A stretch of 64,000 nt of DNA from Blastobasis lacticolella (lineage: Eukaryota > Arthropoda > Insecta > Lepidoptera > Blastobasidae), in the NCBI GenBank assembly GCA_905147135.1, contig LR990046.1:13546501-13610500 (forward strand), in the 5' to 3' direction. Each line of letters starts with the position of its first letter. The first letter of the stretch is position 1. The notes beneath the pieces were generated by a model, which saw only the letters and a program-made list of their open reading frames with translations, was not told the origin of the DNA and did not search any database. The translations under genes were made by a program, and so were the position numbers. Shown piece after piece: positions 1 to 13,228 of the stretch.

Positions 1-3000
1 AGCTGACGCGCTCGCCTATAAGTCTTCGTTAGAACAGTTCAAAGACCAAAACATCTCAATTACACAAATTGGTTTTCAGGTTTTTTCTTTTAGAGCCCGT
101 TGTTCAAATAAAAGGATGAATTAAAGCCTCGTAAAAAAATTAAGTAGGCGATTATTTTTGATAGGCACTCACCATAAACGCGGTACCTACACGTCGACCG
201 ATCAAGTCATTACGAACATTCTTGGTAAGTCGACAAAACAAATCGACGGCAGTGGATACATATTACACAACACACGCAAGGCGGGTAACAATTCACGAAC
301 ATCCAAACTATTTCAATCTAGTTGCGGCCGCTGAAAACGCGAGCGTACGGGATACAGTAGATAACGCCGTGTTAATAGATTAGATTTTAAATTAAGTTTG
401 TGCACGTCACACCCTCGTTACGGGCGGGCTCCGCGGGGACAACTCGCCGGCTCCAGATGCTACACTCCACGGTTTTAAAGTAAAGAATGTAATTAATGAC
501 TCCCGCCGGAACCAACGTATGAGGCATCACGAACTGGGCCCGTAAAAATAGAAGACTCGCGGACACTGACTTCAAATCGAAATTACAGACTCAATACAAT
601 CAATCTAATAATAGCGATTGCTCGCAATCTACGATCGTGATTGGAATTACGGTTAATGACTTTAATGTAACAAAAACTCTGTTCGCAGCTAAATAAACAA
701 TGAGCATCAACTTTAGGGTACCCGTTATAACTGTAGGGGGACCATTCGGGCCGCTGTGGATTGAGGAAGCGTCTGCTGAGGGCAGGAAGTGATTCAGCGA
801 ATTCGTTCCGGCGCATCGGCCCGTCCAGAACACAAATAAACTAATTACAATAACAAACACAGGTTGCTAGAGGCGGCGCGGGGTCGTCGGACGATTAATT
901 CGCTCGATAAGTCTGCCTTGTACTTTATCAGGCCAATAAAGATGTCTCCATACAGTCTAAAACCAGAGGCCGGGTGGACAGTGCTGTTTATTCACACGGT
1001 CCGCTCTGGCGAGTTATTACCAGTTAAATGACATTATTGACAGGAACGCTATCGTGAATCTCTAGCGATAAAACGAGACGTAGCTTAGTTAGAATGAACA
1101 TTTTATGGTACTTTAATCGGTCGCTCTCCAGTCTCCGCTATCTAGAAAACGCTGAAAGGGTTTTGTGGGCGGATATTAAAAAACACGACTTCGCCAATAA
1201 AGAAAGAAGATAGATCGCTCCAAAAGTATATAGACAGCTAGCTTTATTATGGAAATCTCATTGAAATGGACCGATTTTATTAAAATTCCCCGAATGTTCC
1301 AGCATAGTAACCGCCAGCCATATTAATATTACGAAAAGGGTCAACTGCAAAAAACTAATAACACGTAAAACAATAATGTTTACATAAGGGTTTGGTCATA
1401 CCAAGAATAATATGGTCCCACAATTTTACGGAATGGTCTCTGGAGACAGTAAAATAAATTATGTAATATCTGAACAAGATAACAAGGTCAGACGCGTCAG
1501 AGAATTATGGAGTACGAAAGGGTCCCCCCTTTTCGGGGAGGCAGAATAAAATGCAAAAACTATTGTGGCCAATGAGAGCCGATAATACATCACTTACTAT
1601 TAAAATCAACAGGACTATTCACATTAATAATGTTTCCGCTCTGTAATAACCTTGGAATTAAACCCTTTTTTTTATTGCCTAGGGACGCACACGGACGGAC
1701 GGACACCATTATATTAATTTGTTTTGTTATGTTCATGTGTTGAATTAGAAGCGGTAGATAATTTAGGACCGTGTTTTTAAGTAGTGTTTATTTTACAGTA
1801 CCGTAGTAGATAGTAATGTAGCGATTTTATTTTCTTTGAAATGTCTTGTCGTTGCTTTGATTTTACAAAGAAAGCTACTGTGACATGGTGCTACAATGTA
1901 CACATACGAGTACTATTTCTGCTGACTTACAACTATTGTATTATATTTGTTTGGAAAACCAATGGCACAAAAGCATTATTGGTAAAGTACCTAAGTGTAA
2001 ACAGAGCATATAGACGGGGCACAAAGTACTGCTATTCAAGGTTATTGTTCGTCGTTTGTTCATCAAAATTTGTGAATTTACAAAGCACTCCCTTGCGCCA
2101 GGGGAGAGCGCTCGCACAATGGTCTAATAACGACCTGCCGTCAGTTATTGGGTTAATAAAGGTACCATTATTAGGCACCCTCATTACCTACATATAAAAA
2201 CATATACGTCGGTTGAAGAATATAGTGTTCCGGAGCGATGTCTGGGGAAGCCGTTCTAGGTTCGAAGGTAGCTATGGTCTGAGTTATTTTGCTAAATAGG
2301 ATATCGTGATCGGATAAAGGTTTCAACGCTTCGTACAACCCCTAGTACAGGTATGGTCCATCGTAGGCTGCATTTACAATTAGTATCGGGGGTGAATGCA
2401 GTGAAATGTAATGTCTAACCATGAACTATAAAATAATTTCTGCGCTAAAGCCAAAGAAGGAGTTAAATTATTTTTTCCATTCTTTCATTCATTTGAGTGT
2501 TTAGTAATTGAATAATGGTTTATACTCTTAGTAAATGTATTCTATGGTGCGCAAAACGGGTTTCTATAGGTTAATGATTTATAATAAACCAATCAAATCG
2601 AAAAAAAAAACACAAATCAGCGCAGATGGCGTTGTTTTGTGATTTCATTTTCTTTTTCAATTGCTTTGTTTTATAATATTAACATTTAGAAATCCATTTC
2701 ACTCTCATTTGTAAAGACTAACGGCGAATTGCACCCCTTGAAAGAACGGATAAGTAAGGTTACATAAAATTTGTATGAAAAACGTTGCCCCTCAAACCGT
2801 ACCCCTTCGCTCACACACGAGGCGGGTTCTACAAAAACGTTGGCCATACAAAAACTCTTTGTGGAAGCGAGTGTGTACCCAATCCTGCGCAGCGCTAGCT
2901 CCTCCAATATAGTACAGCAAGCAAGCGACGCCAGATAATTTCGAGTTAATTTACGATGCGGCGATAACCGCAGACGTGACAGATTGGGTCGCAGATAGAC

Positions 3001-3233
3001 AAAGCCTGGGCCGAATTTCGGTCGGCGACCACGATAAATCGAATCGAGGGAAAACGATCCCTTGGCTGTGCCACGGGCGAGTATGTCGTCGGATTGACGA
3101 GTCTTTTATTTTCTGTGAGACTTGAGCTATAAAATAGTATTGACAAAGGCCACTGATAACGCTGTAAACAACATGATTAGAGCGCATCTTCGAAAGGGAT
3201 CCGTGAGGCTTGTTTGTGACTGGCCAGAGAACA

Positions 3234-3441
3234 TCTATACATAGAATAAAACAAAATCGCTTCCCGCCATCTGTCCCTGCGTATCTACGTGCGCTTAGTT
3301 ATTTTAAAAGTACGCAACGGATTTTAATGCAGTTTTCAAGAATAGGTAGGGTAATTCAAGAGGAAGGTTTATAAGCAAGAAAAAGAGGATAGGTAGGGCC
3401 AAAGTAAGTGTACGCGAACGAAGTCGCGCCGGGTCCACTAG
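3234..3441 (+). mobile_element. Helitron-like short element, copy 1
   Basis: 208 bp starting TCTATACATAG and ending CCACTAG, with A before and T after, as for Helitrons. The body (AAAACAAAATCGCTTCC, CGCAACGGATTTTAATGC, CGAAGTCGCGCCGGG) is shared with copies at 8542 and 24388. This resembles short lepidopteran Helitron-like repeats. No coding capacity. Confidence 0.7.
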
Positions 3442-5639
3442 TATAATTACATATTAAGTATAATGTTATGTGGGAGATATCTACCGCAATCACCAAGGCT
3501 GTCGGTCCGTTTGTCACACAAAAAAGTGCCTCTTAACTTTGATTTTTTATCAGATTTTTATTTAAACTATAATTACACGAGATTTTGGCAAGTGACCTTT
3601 TACAGCGCGTTCGTTAATACAGTATCGCGTAGGTTATCGCTATTATTGAACATTGCCCGAAAACATGACGATACCGCTCATTAAATATAATGGCGTTATT
3701 ATAATGATGACTGCGATGACATTTTGTTATTGCTGCAATAAAAATTTTGATGGAATATTATTTATATATGTTCCACTTCGACGTAACGATGAAATTATAT
3801 ATTGCGACATTAGGAACCGTTAACATAAACTTTGACTTGACGTGTGTCTATGTATGACACTTATCTGTGGCTTCGTGAAGAGTTTCCCAGAATAGGCTAT
3901 GCTCGTAAGCCTACACAAAATAACTTTTTGCCGTTGTTTTGTTTCTGCATAACGTAGAACAAATACAATATCAAATTCATAATATCACTTAGTATTGCGC
4001 AAAGCAACTGGCTACCAACGACGTTAATCACCTGCCCAAAAAGGCGTGACACGGGTAATTAAAAACACGCAATAAAAATATATATCAGAATAAAAACTCC
4101 GTAACAATTTGGTCGCACAAATGGCTGCATTCGATCTCGTTTGTAAGCGGAGATCTTAATCTCTATCATCTAGCCATTAAGAAAAACGCCTACAAGCCCT
4201 ACCGGTAAACGGATGGCGTACTATCAGGGGAATTGTGTTCGGTCGCGCCTCAACGTGCCGGGTATTAGTGGGTAAACACAAGGCACAATGGAGCTAATCT
4301 CGCTTGAAGAGGTACGAGTTGTCAAATATGGTAGGAGCGAGCGCGGCGACTTGGGAGGTCCCACGGCGCTCGGCCGGCGTTAACCGAATTAATAGCTTAC
4401 AAGCAACCGGAGATAGCGACGCACCTCGTCACCCCGTGAGAGAACCCGACGACGCCGCATACCTTATCTACCAAGGCCCGAGCGGTTCACGTCAGCGCCG
4501 GTCATTGTTAAACATTACAGACCCGCTCCTGAGACATAAAACGGATTATCATAGGCGACGCGACGACGGCCCGACGACCAATTCATCTCGCCCGATTGAA
4601 AGGCGGGAAACGGTGCGAGTTAAATGAATAAAATATTCCGGAGTTGCAGCGCTGAATGGGTCGTTACGGGGCCTCCGACCCGGCCTTCGCGACCTCTCCC
4701 GCCCGTGGAATGATGACCCTTTGTATTTCTAACGCGCTGGCACTTATCCGCGGGACGCAGTAAACAACGCCATGGAATACGTTATCGCCCCGCGAGGATG
4801 TACGGCGCGCCCTATTGAAATAAACTGCTTATTTGAATAAAAATATATTTCACCAAAAGCGAACGGCATTAAATAAATTAGCCGCGTTGTACGTTCTCTC
4901 CGGCGGAACAAGCGAGCCGAAGTTCTAAAGATAAACATCTCAACTTAAATCAAATAAGTTGGGTACTTTTCATTTATGCTGGCTCAAAACTCGAAGAGGA
5001 GGAAATCATCGGGGGCTATCGCTCCGGGAAGTAAGTAAATGAAAACAGTGAGCGGGATAATTGAGTGAATGAGTTATCCATTAAATCCGCCGTGGGCTGT
5101 GTGGCTTTAATTTGGTACGACTTGTAGTTGTAGGTGGTGTTTGGTAGCCGCGGAGCAACGATCCTTGCTCGGTGCGCGGTGGTCGGTCATTATGAGGAGC
5201 TAATTTCCCGCGCGCGGGCGCCGCATAGCAATGAGCCGGCACTGAGGCGGCCGCGCTCCGCCGCGAATCCGATCTAATCGCCGGCACGCAACACATTACC
5301 AATAACCATATCAACGTATCCATTGTAATCGACAGAGCCCACCGACACTTCACTTAATTAACATTTGTACCTACTAAAGGATGCCCATTACGTCAATGCC
5401 TAGCTTCTTATCGTAACAAACAAAACTCCAACGTAAGTGTAAAGTCAGGGTTACATCTTGATAGAGTGAAAAGTTTGCGCAACGGAAGCTGTCCTCGACT
5501 CCGTTACAGATAAATTAATTAGAACAATCAGGCTCGAAAATCTGCAAATAAACATATTGGCCGAAAGCCCGATAAACGCAGGAATTGGTTTGTGTTGGCG
5601 ACTGCCGGAACGTGCGGACAAATCAAATCGAAATTGGAT

Positions 5640-5830
5640 TTCAATCTCCGATGCCCGCCACGTCCGCGCGAGCACGTGTATGATCTCTAGGGCGGCGGAC
5701 AATGGCTGGGCGAGGTGATTTGCATGGGCAGAGATGGTACATTCGGCACATTTGCATGCCAGCCCGGCCTCGGCGGCCAAGGACGCGGCGGCGTCGCCGG
5801 CGCCGCCCGCGCCGTTGATGTAATACAATG
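5640..5830. promoter_or_regulatory. GC-rich block with two POU octamers, possible enhancer
   Basis: ATTTGCAT occurs at 5718-5725 and 5750-5757 in the same orientation, inside CpG-rich sequence that stands out from AT-rich surroundings. Function is inferred only. Confidence 0.3.
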
Positions 5831-8541
5831 TCCACAGAACAATAGTTCAAAATTCAAATTTTGGGCCTCGGCTTGTCACGACGACGTGACAACAATTTAT
5901 TGCGCTACAAAGTCACAATATGGCACCCATTATAAACTCTTTGACGCCCTCGGGATACTAATGCGTGATTATAATGAGACACGTGTTGCAGTTTACACAG
6001 CTTGTGGGGTACCATTCCGAAGGTTTCTCGTTGCTCATATTAACAAAAATGTCTGTCTCCACCACAAAAAAAGCTTATGAATGGACGTATTTAGAATAAA
6101 TTCCACGGCTAAGAGTTTCGGTGTTGTCCCATGTGGGGTTTAAAATGACACGAGATGAACAAAGGGGTACTCACTTCCAGCCGGTGGAGTATCTCGAAAA
6201 GAGCCATATTTCGTTGCTGTGCGGCCGAAAACAATGGCAGCGTTTTCGCGCCCGCTGACAGTTACACGGCCTCTGCAAAGAAAATCCAGTGTGAAATTTT
6301 AAATTCATATGAAATATAATGGTCATATTTCGCAGGCAGGTTTAAATCACAAAAGCCGATAAATTCAATGCACACGATTTAAAACGGGAGGTATTTCATT
6401 TCCTCGGCGGCGGGCGGGCGGGCGGCCGGTGGGATTCTTTGAGGCGAGTTCGCAGCGCGTGCGGAAATTACCAGCGAAATCGGAATCGCATCGCGGCGAG
6501 TACGCGCCCGCGCGCCCGCCGCCGGGACCGGCGCAGCCCGCGCGGAAGATAAACGGTACACTAGTATACTAATATAATAACGCCTGCAATAAACAATTGG
6601 TGAACATTACATTCAAAATTTCATGTACAAAACCAACGTTTAATAAAGAGGTTTCTCGTTAACACTATAAATACATAAAAGAAAAGTACCAACTCGAGTC
6701 AATTTTACGAGAACAAATCTTCCACGAGTAAATTTCCTACAAATTGCTATTAGTACTGGAAACAGTCCTTTACTTTACCTACCTAATAAAGCAATTTCTC
6801 AGAATTCTTAATTACAGAAGGCGTATTCCTCAAAAGCTAAAATGAAGCCCTTCGAGACTACGTAGGCGTCGCAGAGCCGCGCCATTTTCTTGGAGCACTT
6901 GAGAGGGCTGTCACGTGGCCGCTCCACGAGATCCCGCTGCTAGGTGTGTTAAAGGAAATTGCTAGGAGCCTGTGCCCGGACGTCCTCTGGACAATTGACG
7001 GGAGTACCTTGCACGCTCTCCTGCCCGTAAAGCGGTGCCGACACTCGCCTCCGTGGCATATGAATCCGAGAAAATGTACGTCCATTTCTGCCGCACTACC
7101 TACACGGTAGTTCGCTGCCGGAGTATGTTCGTTTAGACTTAGTATTTTATCCACAATGTATTAGTTCGTCTCTCATACTAACTAATGCATTGTTTGTTTT
7201 GTAGTTGCTTAGCTTATGCACCTATATTTAATTTTAATTATTTATTAATGGAGAATTTTTTTGTTTGTTTGTTTAAACGTGCTAATATCTGGAACGACAC
7301 TCGCGAGCAAGCAAATCAAATCAGTCTATAACTTCATAAATAATTTAAAAAACACTAAAGCTACAAATCCGTCTAAGAGTAAATATGATCTGGTGTAAAG
7401 CAATCGAGTAGACGAAATTAAGTAAATACAGAGGGAAACATTGGCTTATTGGGTATCAAATCGCGAAAGCCAAATGAAAATCGATATGGTATTTATATCT
7501 TACCTATAGACTGATATGTAACAACCGAATTGTTTGAGCGTATGAAAAAATTGGGATGAATCGATTTACTTGCTCGTGAGTGTATTAGCTGGAATTGAAA
7601 AATCCTTTTTTGTATTTGTGTAATCTAGGGAACGACGATGGCTACTTCAATTTAATTTATTATAATATGAGAAGTTTGAAATAGGGAATTAAAGTTTTTA
7701 CGGGGAACTTGCTCGATCGCCCACGACCGCTAACCACCAAACACGTTTTGCGTTACTAACTATTTTAGAAACAGAAATACAAGACATAATTTCTCAAGTT
7801 GGCGACATTATTCGTAAAAACAAAGAGCAAATTACTACGTAGCGTACAAAAGGCAGAGTTCATAATGTTCCGTTCTATGTTCCACCGACGCGTGTAATAC
7901 ACGATGCGATATACGAACGTTCGAATCCGCCTCGGGAACTCCACAAAGCTCAGTGGCGAAATGTAGCCAGTAATGAGATCTGCATTACCCTACTTGACAT
8001 TGTCTGGAGCGAAACAATGTGACTTTCAACTTGGACAAGTCTGACTCTGCGACTGAAAGAGATTCACTGAAAATGTAGCTAACCGACTCTTTAGTCAGAC
8101 TCAGACACTATGTCTGTTTGGCGACGGTTTTCCAGATAAGTCTTTTCATGATTGTTTTAAACAAGAGACGACTTAATATCTTGTCTGTAGAGAGTTTAAG
8201 CATTAGTATTCAGTTTTTATATTTTTATTATAAGCTTTAGTAATCTACATCGCAGTAGCGAAATGTTTTGTTGAAAAAGTATTACCAACTTTACGTTTTG
8301 AAAATAGGCAAGTTTTTTATGTCGATGCCTACTGTGTTAATTTATTAACACTATTTACCCTAGATTACCTAGGGTTTGGGGTTCTAGCAAATAGGATAAG
8401 TTTATTCAGGTGCTTCGTTTGTTTCAAGCAGGCCTAAAAGTTGTTTAACTATTTTTCGGCACACATGTTAGTTCGATTTAAACGATCGCAATTACCGAGT
8501 ATACGTTTCTGCTACAGCGCTATGTTCAGCACTTCATCTAA

Positions 8542-8747
8542 TCTATACATAGTATAAAACAAAGTCGATTCCCGCCGTCACTCCCAATGCATCTATGTAC
8601 GCTTGGATCTTTTAAACTACGCAACGGATTTTAATGCGGTTTTCAACAATAGATAGAGAGATTCATGAGGAGGGTTCATAACCAAGAAAAAAAGGGTAAT
8701 AGGGGTAAAGTAGGTGCACACGAATAAAGTCGCGCCGGGGCCAATAG
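8542..8747 (+). mobile_element. Helitron-like short element, copy 2
   Basis: Starts TCTATACATAG and ends CCAATAG before T, a decayed CTAG. It aligns throughout with the 3234 copy. Confidence 0.7.
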
Positions 8748-9091
8748 TATTCTATAAAATACAGCAACAAACTCCGCATAGTTACTTCATCTAATATTTA
8801 CACTACTTTGTTAAAATAACGCCGAAGAACTGCCTTAGAACGCACAATAGGAGATAAATATGTAAAGGTTCATTGAATGGGATTAAAACAAAGGGGTTTG
8901 GAGTTACCAGGAAATTATGCTACCTATACAATGTACATAATATGGGTCCGACCGGAATAAATTTCACCTTTACCAGGAACGCAAGCAGGTAGGTGGAATG
9001 GGGAAAGGTGGGAGCTACTTTTAGTAGCTATCGCTACGAGGTAGATCCAAGTCTTTTTGTCTAATGCACATTTTTTACGTTACTCTGTAGG

Positions 9092-9208
9092 CAAACGGGC
9101 CAACAGGTCACTTGTTGGTGTGCGGAAGGCACAGGACCGTCCTTTGTTGAGATCTCTGGGGGAGGCCTATGCCCAGCAGCGGGCGTCTTTCGGCTGACAT
9201 GATGAAGC
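9092..9208 (+). mobile_element. RTE LINE C-terminal fragment
   Basis: Plus-strand translation ends [18 protein letters not shown] then QQRASFG and a stop, the conserved end of lepidopteran RTE ORF2, followed by a GACATGATGAAG tail. 5' truncated. Confidence 0.75.
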
Positions 9209-9706
9209 GGTAAAGTTTTTACAACCAAGCTTTTGTTCTTTTGCAATTTCTAACATCTATAGGTATTGTATAACAATCACGGCAGACTGATTTAATACGC
9301 TTGTTTTCCCTTAGACACTGTAACCTGTAACATATAATTAATGTCACAAGGTAAACACAGGTAGGTATATTTTTTGTTTTCCTCTTGAGCGACGTAAATG
9401 CGTCTTAGAATGAGCTCCTTGGAGAGGTTTTATATAATACTTTTACAGAATGGAGTCCGTCACGAAGTGGATGAAAAAATTAACGGCGTGGGTTACATCT
9501 GGCTTTTGGGCATTTCAAGACTACAAGGGGGCCGATTATAGGCTATAATGATGTTGTGGACATCATCACCTTTTTTGGTCAGGCTACTGGTTCTCATCGG
9601 ATGGACAGCGACTTGTTTGCCTCTTAAGTAGTGTTGCAAAAAATTACGCGGTCCGCTAACATTCGCAATGTTTCACTCCGCACAGAGCAAACCGTCATAC
9701 CAGCTG

Positions 9707-10430
9707 GTGGCGCACAGTGGGCTGAAAAACGGCATTCATAGACACAGGATTTTAAAAAATATGGTGTCGTTTTTTTGCTAGAATTTGTTTTTGCGGCGCT
9801 CAAACATATAAAACACATACATGTGAAATTAAATTTTTTTTCATTATTTTAAAAAACGCAGCAATTCGTGTAATATGAAATACCTATCTTAAAAATCTGG
9901 AATAAATAGCACTATAACCGTGTGCAAGGATGTTACGGTTTTTCTTGCGATAACCGAGATATTCTGATTTTTAATACCACTGATAAACGCCACCTTATAT
10001 TTTCGAATCCTATGTCCATTAGAGCCGTTTTCAGCCCACTGTGTGGCGTGCAGTACCCGCGACAGGCCCACAGCTCACTGCGCGGAACCCTGCCATAGCC
10101 GCCGGCGAACGCCCCGCTAAAACATTCACCACCGCGGTCGAAAACACAGGCTCGTAAGGATATACCCGTTTTCCTTGCTACTCCCGAGATATTCTGATTT
10201 TTAATACCACTTTCATACTTTTTCGTAAAAAATACATTACTAACTTTTCTAGCAAAAAAACTACATTTTACATTTTCAAATCCTATATCCATGAAAGCCG
10301 TTTTTCAGCCTACTGTGTGGCGTGCAGTATCCGCGACAGGCCCACAGCTCACTGCGTGGAACCCTGCCATAGCCGCCGGCGAAACGCCCCGCTAAAACAT
10401 TTACCAGCGCGGTCGAAAACACAGGCTCGC
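9707..10430. repeat. Repeat with inverted 76-bp arms and an internal direct duplication
   Basis: Arm 9707-9782 (GGGCTGAAAAACGGC...TTTTTTTGCTAG) is the inverse of 10249-10322. A block containing GCCCACAGCTCACTGCG and CATAGCCGCCGGCG occurs twice in direct orientation (about 10003-10155 and 10278-10430). Probably a decayed foldback or TIR element with an internal duplication; family unknown. Confidence 0.65.
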
Positions 10431-11299
10431 CCTCGCCCCGAAAAACCTTCAACTACCGCCTTGAATAAACTAACGTTAATGCGCCGCGCTGAATGGACAC
10501 AAATAGCGAGAACCCTTTGTGGAAATGAATAGCTGTGTAATGGCCGACTTGCGGGAAGCGGGACGCCGGATGGCGGCCGAATCGTAACTGGATAACTGCT
10601 CTGGGAAATATTTTTGTCAACGAATAGTGCGAAGAGTGTTCAGAAAAACTCTATTGACAATATTAAATAAAAAAAAGAAAAAAAACTCGGGTTTCATGGA
10701 GAACTTTTATTGCTAGACTTTAATATAAGGTTAGAGTGAAGGAATTGTTGATTGGATGAAACTCTCGCCAACTCGAATTTCCTTTTACGTCAATACGCGT
10801 CCATTGAATTCGAAGGTAACGCTGCAGCGGCTACGTGACGCCGGGCGGTTCTGAATAGAAGCGTCTTTGCTGTTTTATCTCCGACCTTCGAACTCGGGTG
10901 TCGACGCCGAGTCGGAGCCCGCTTTTTATTCGATCGCCGAATAATAATCCGATTCAGTTTCGCAAAGATAACTCGGGTTCCCAGTACGAAGACCTTACCA
11001 GGAACCCGTGTTATCACTTCTCGCCAGCTTAATGGACGACATTTGTCAAATTAAGATAAGAAAAGAAATAATATTTGGCCATTAGCTTGATAAGAAAATC
11101 AAAACATTCGCTGTTCGAGTTTCGCGAAGTGAATTCACAAACAAGCCGATGCATCGATCAATTTCTTTTCCATTCGTACATAATACGATGTTACATTGTT
11201 TTATGTACAATAAAGAAAGAATATATATATATATATATAAACAGGTCAAAACTCAACTGTTCTCTTTGAGATAAATTCTATTGAAAATGTAATAGTATG

Positions 11300-11770
11300 C
11301 AGAGCACCCAGCGCCTACCAACGCACGACGAGCAATATATCGACCCATCTCCGCCGCCACATAATGTCCAAACGGTATTTCCATAGGGTTATATCGGCGG
11401 GTATACGCCAATTGCGAGCACATTCCCGCATTGAATTATGTTTAGAGGCGACGGGAAACCCATTTCACATAAAGAAATTTGAACGAAACTGATATATTTT
11501 ATGGCCCCGGGCGATAAAAGAAGCGAAATTATCCCAATTTGCATGTAAATCGAGCCTGTTACAAGGGAATATCAATGAGATACGCCCGAGATACGTATTG
11601 TTTTTACGGCGAGCGTAGAAGCCTCGGAAGGGCTCTCGTGTTATCCCGTTAAATGAGCCCGATTGAGATGAAAGTGGCTGCCTAAATTCGTATTTTGACC
11701 CACCTGAACGTAATATACCTACACCTATTACTACATTGTCTTCGGGCTTATGGCTTCCCAAAACGGAATA
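11300..11770. other. Non-repetitive block, possible conserved element
   Basis: Mixed-composition sequence without recognised repeats, holding an ATTTGCAT at 11537-11544 and TTTTATGG nearby. A 98-codon minus-strand frame crosses it, but I recognise nothing in it. Just upstream, (TA)n lies at 11221-11240. Confidence 0.25.
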
Positions 11771-13228
11771 AGAAGCCGACCGGTTTAAAGCTCAGCTTGA
11801 CTAAAAGAAACTGGTTTGAAACTAATGTTTAATATTGATCGTATTATATCTTGTAACATTATAATATAGTCATTACTTTGATTAGTGGACACCAACATCA
11901 TTTACATAATCAATGTAGAGAAATGTTTCGTAATAGAATATTAATTAAGTTAGAAATATCAGACTATGGATAATCAATACGCTGGTATTTCTTAATTAGC
12001 GAAGTTTATTGAGTTAAACAAAGAATTTATTAAAGGAAATTTGGACAGAATTAATAAAACAACACTAATTAAAAAACCGGGCAAGTACAAGAATGACTCT
12101 TGCTATGAGGGTTCCGAACTAACAAATATAAACGTTTGATCTAGATCCGTTCAGCCGGTCAAATATTATTTGCAGTTGGAAAAACAACTTTTCTTCAGAC
12201 ATTGTATTAAAATTACAGTTTACCAATCACCGTAAATAAGAAGATACTTGTATGATATACCAACAAATTCATATTTTCGGATTATAACAATATTTTATCA
12301 CTAAAATAATTTGTTTCGTTTACCAAATCATCTTTAAGGAAAATCTCATAACTATTACGGGAAGTGCCGTTAGGATTTTTACGTTCCTGCAAAATATATT
12401 TTTGCAAATAAGCCTATAAGTATCCATTTTTATCTTCAGTTGTTTAAACCCAAAAATTAATAGAGCTCAGCTAACTTAACAATATTACGTAAAGTCGCTA
12501 TCAGGCCATTAATTTCCGTGAGTAACCTGTAAATCTGATAATAAACACAGCGAAAGGGCGCGACTACGTAATTAATTTTCATTCCTATTTAATCCACGTG
12601 AATTAAATTCTAAAGAGGCTATAGTGCGGGGGGAAGTCGGCAGAGGAAGCGAACGCGACACGAGGGTGACGGCACACTTTCTTTGAATCCTCCATTTCCA
12701 TCAATCCGCCGCGTCACGGCACGCACGCGCGCCTTAATAGCCCACTCGCAGTGAGCCGCGCCACTTCACATGTCTGCCACGCTCCTCTCAGATTTTTCAT
12801 GGAGATTTTCGCGTTTAAAATTGATAGAGGACGTCCCGACCCCCGACTGGCTTGATCCCGGCTGACGAGCGGCGGCACAAAGGGCGCGCCGCAGCGCCGC
12901 GTCGAAAAGTCGACAGCCCTTTTCGCACCCGCGAGGACTCTGCTCTTTTCACGGATACAGAATAAAACATCCGCATTTATCTCCCACTAGGTCGAGTCGA
13001 GCCGCCGTCCGTCGCCGCCGCGAGGCTCCCCCACGCCGACCATTCAAGGCACGCCGGCAAACAAGACCACCGAGATATGTGTATGCACACAACAGTTGGC
13101 AGCAAGCGTGCTACAGTGCATCCACCTCGTGTATTGGTTTTGGAAACAGTCCAAAAGCGTGTTTTGGCTACTACCGCAAACTTTTTACTTTCGCTCGTTA
13201 CGAGTAGCTCGGTAATCGGTCAACGCAC

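Larger units (their letters stand above)
1..13228. other. Presumed HS6ST intron or downstream region, no recognised exon
   Basis: Apart from the elements listed separately I see no coding exon here. Open frames (for example 1841-2197 and 4304-4627) show no known domain. GC-rich patches at 5.1-5.8, 6.37-6.56 and 12.6-13.07 kb stand out and may be regulatory. The missing C-terminal exons of HS6ST were searched for by eye and not found. Confidence 0.5.

Noticed and set aside
1841..2197. 118-codon plus frame
   Set aside because: No domain or family resemblance and AT-rich surroundings.
4304..4627. 107-codon Arg-rich plus frame
   Set aside because: No recognisable domain, no splice or start support; GC-rich background can explain it.
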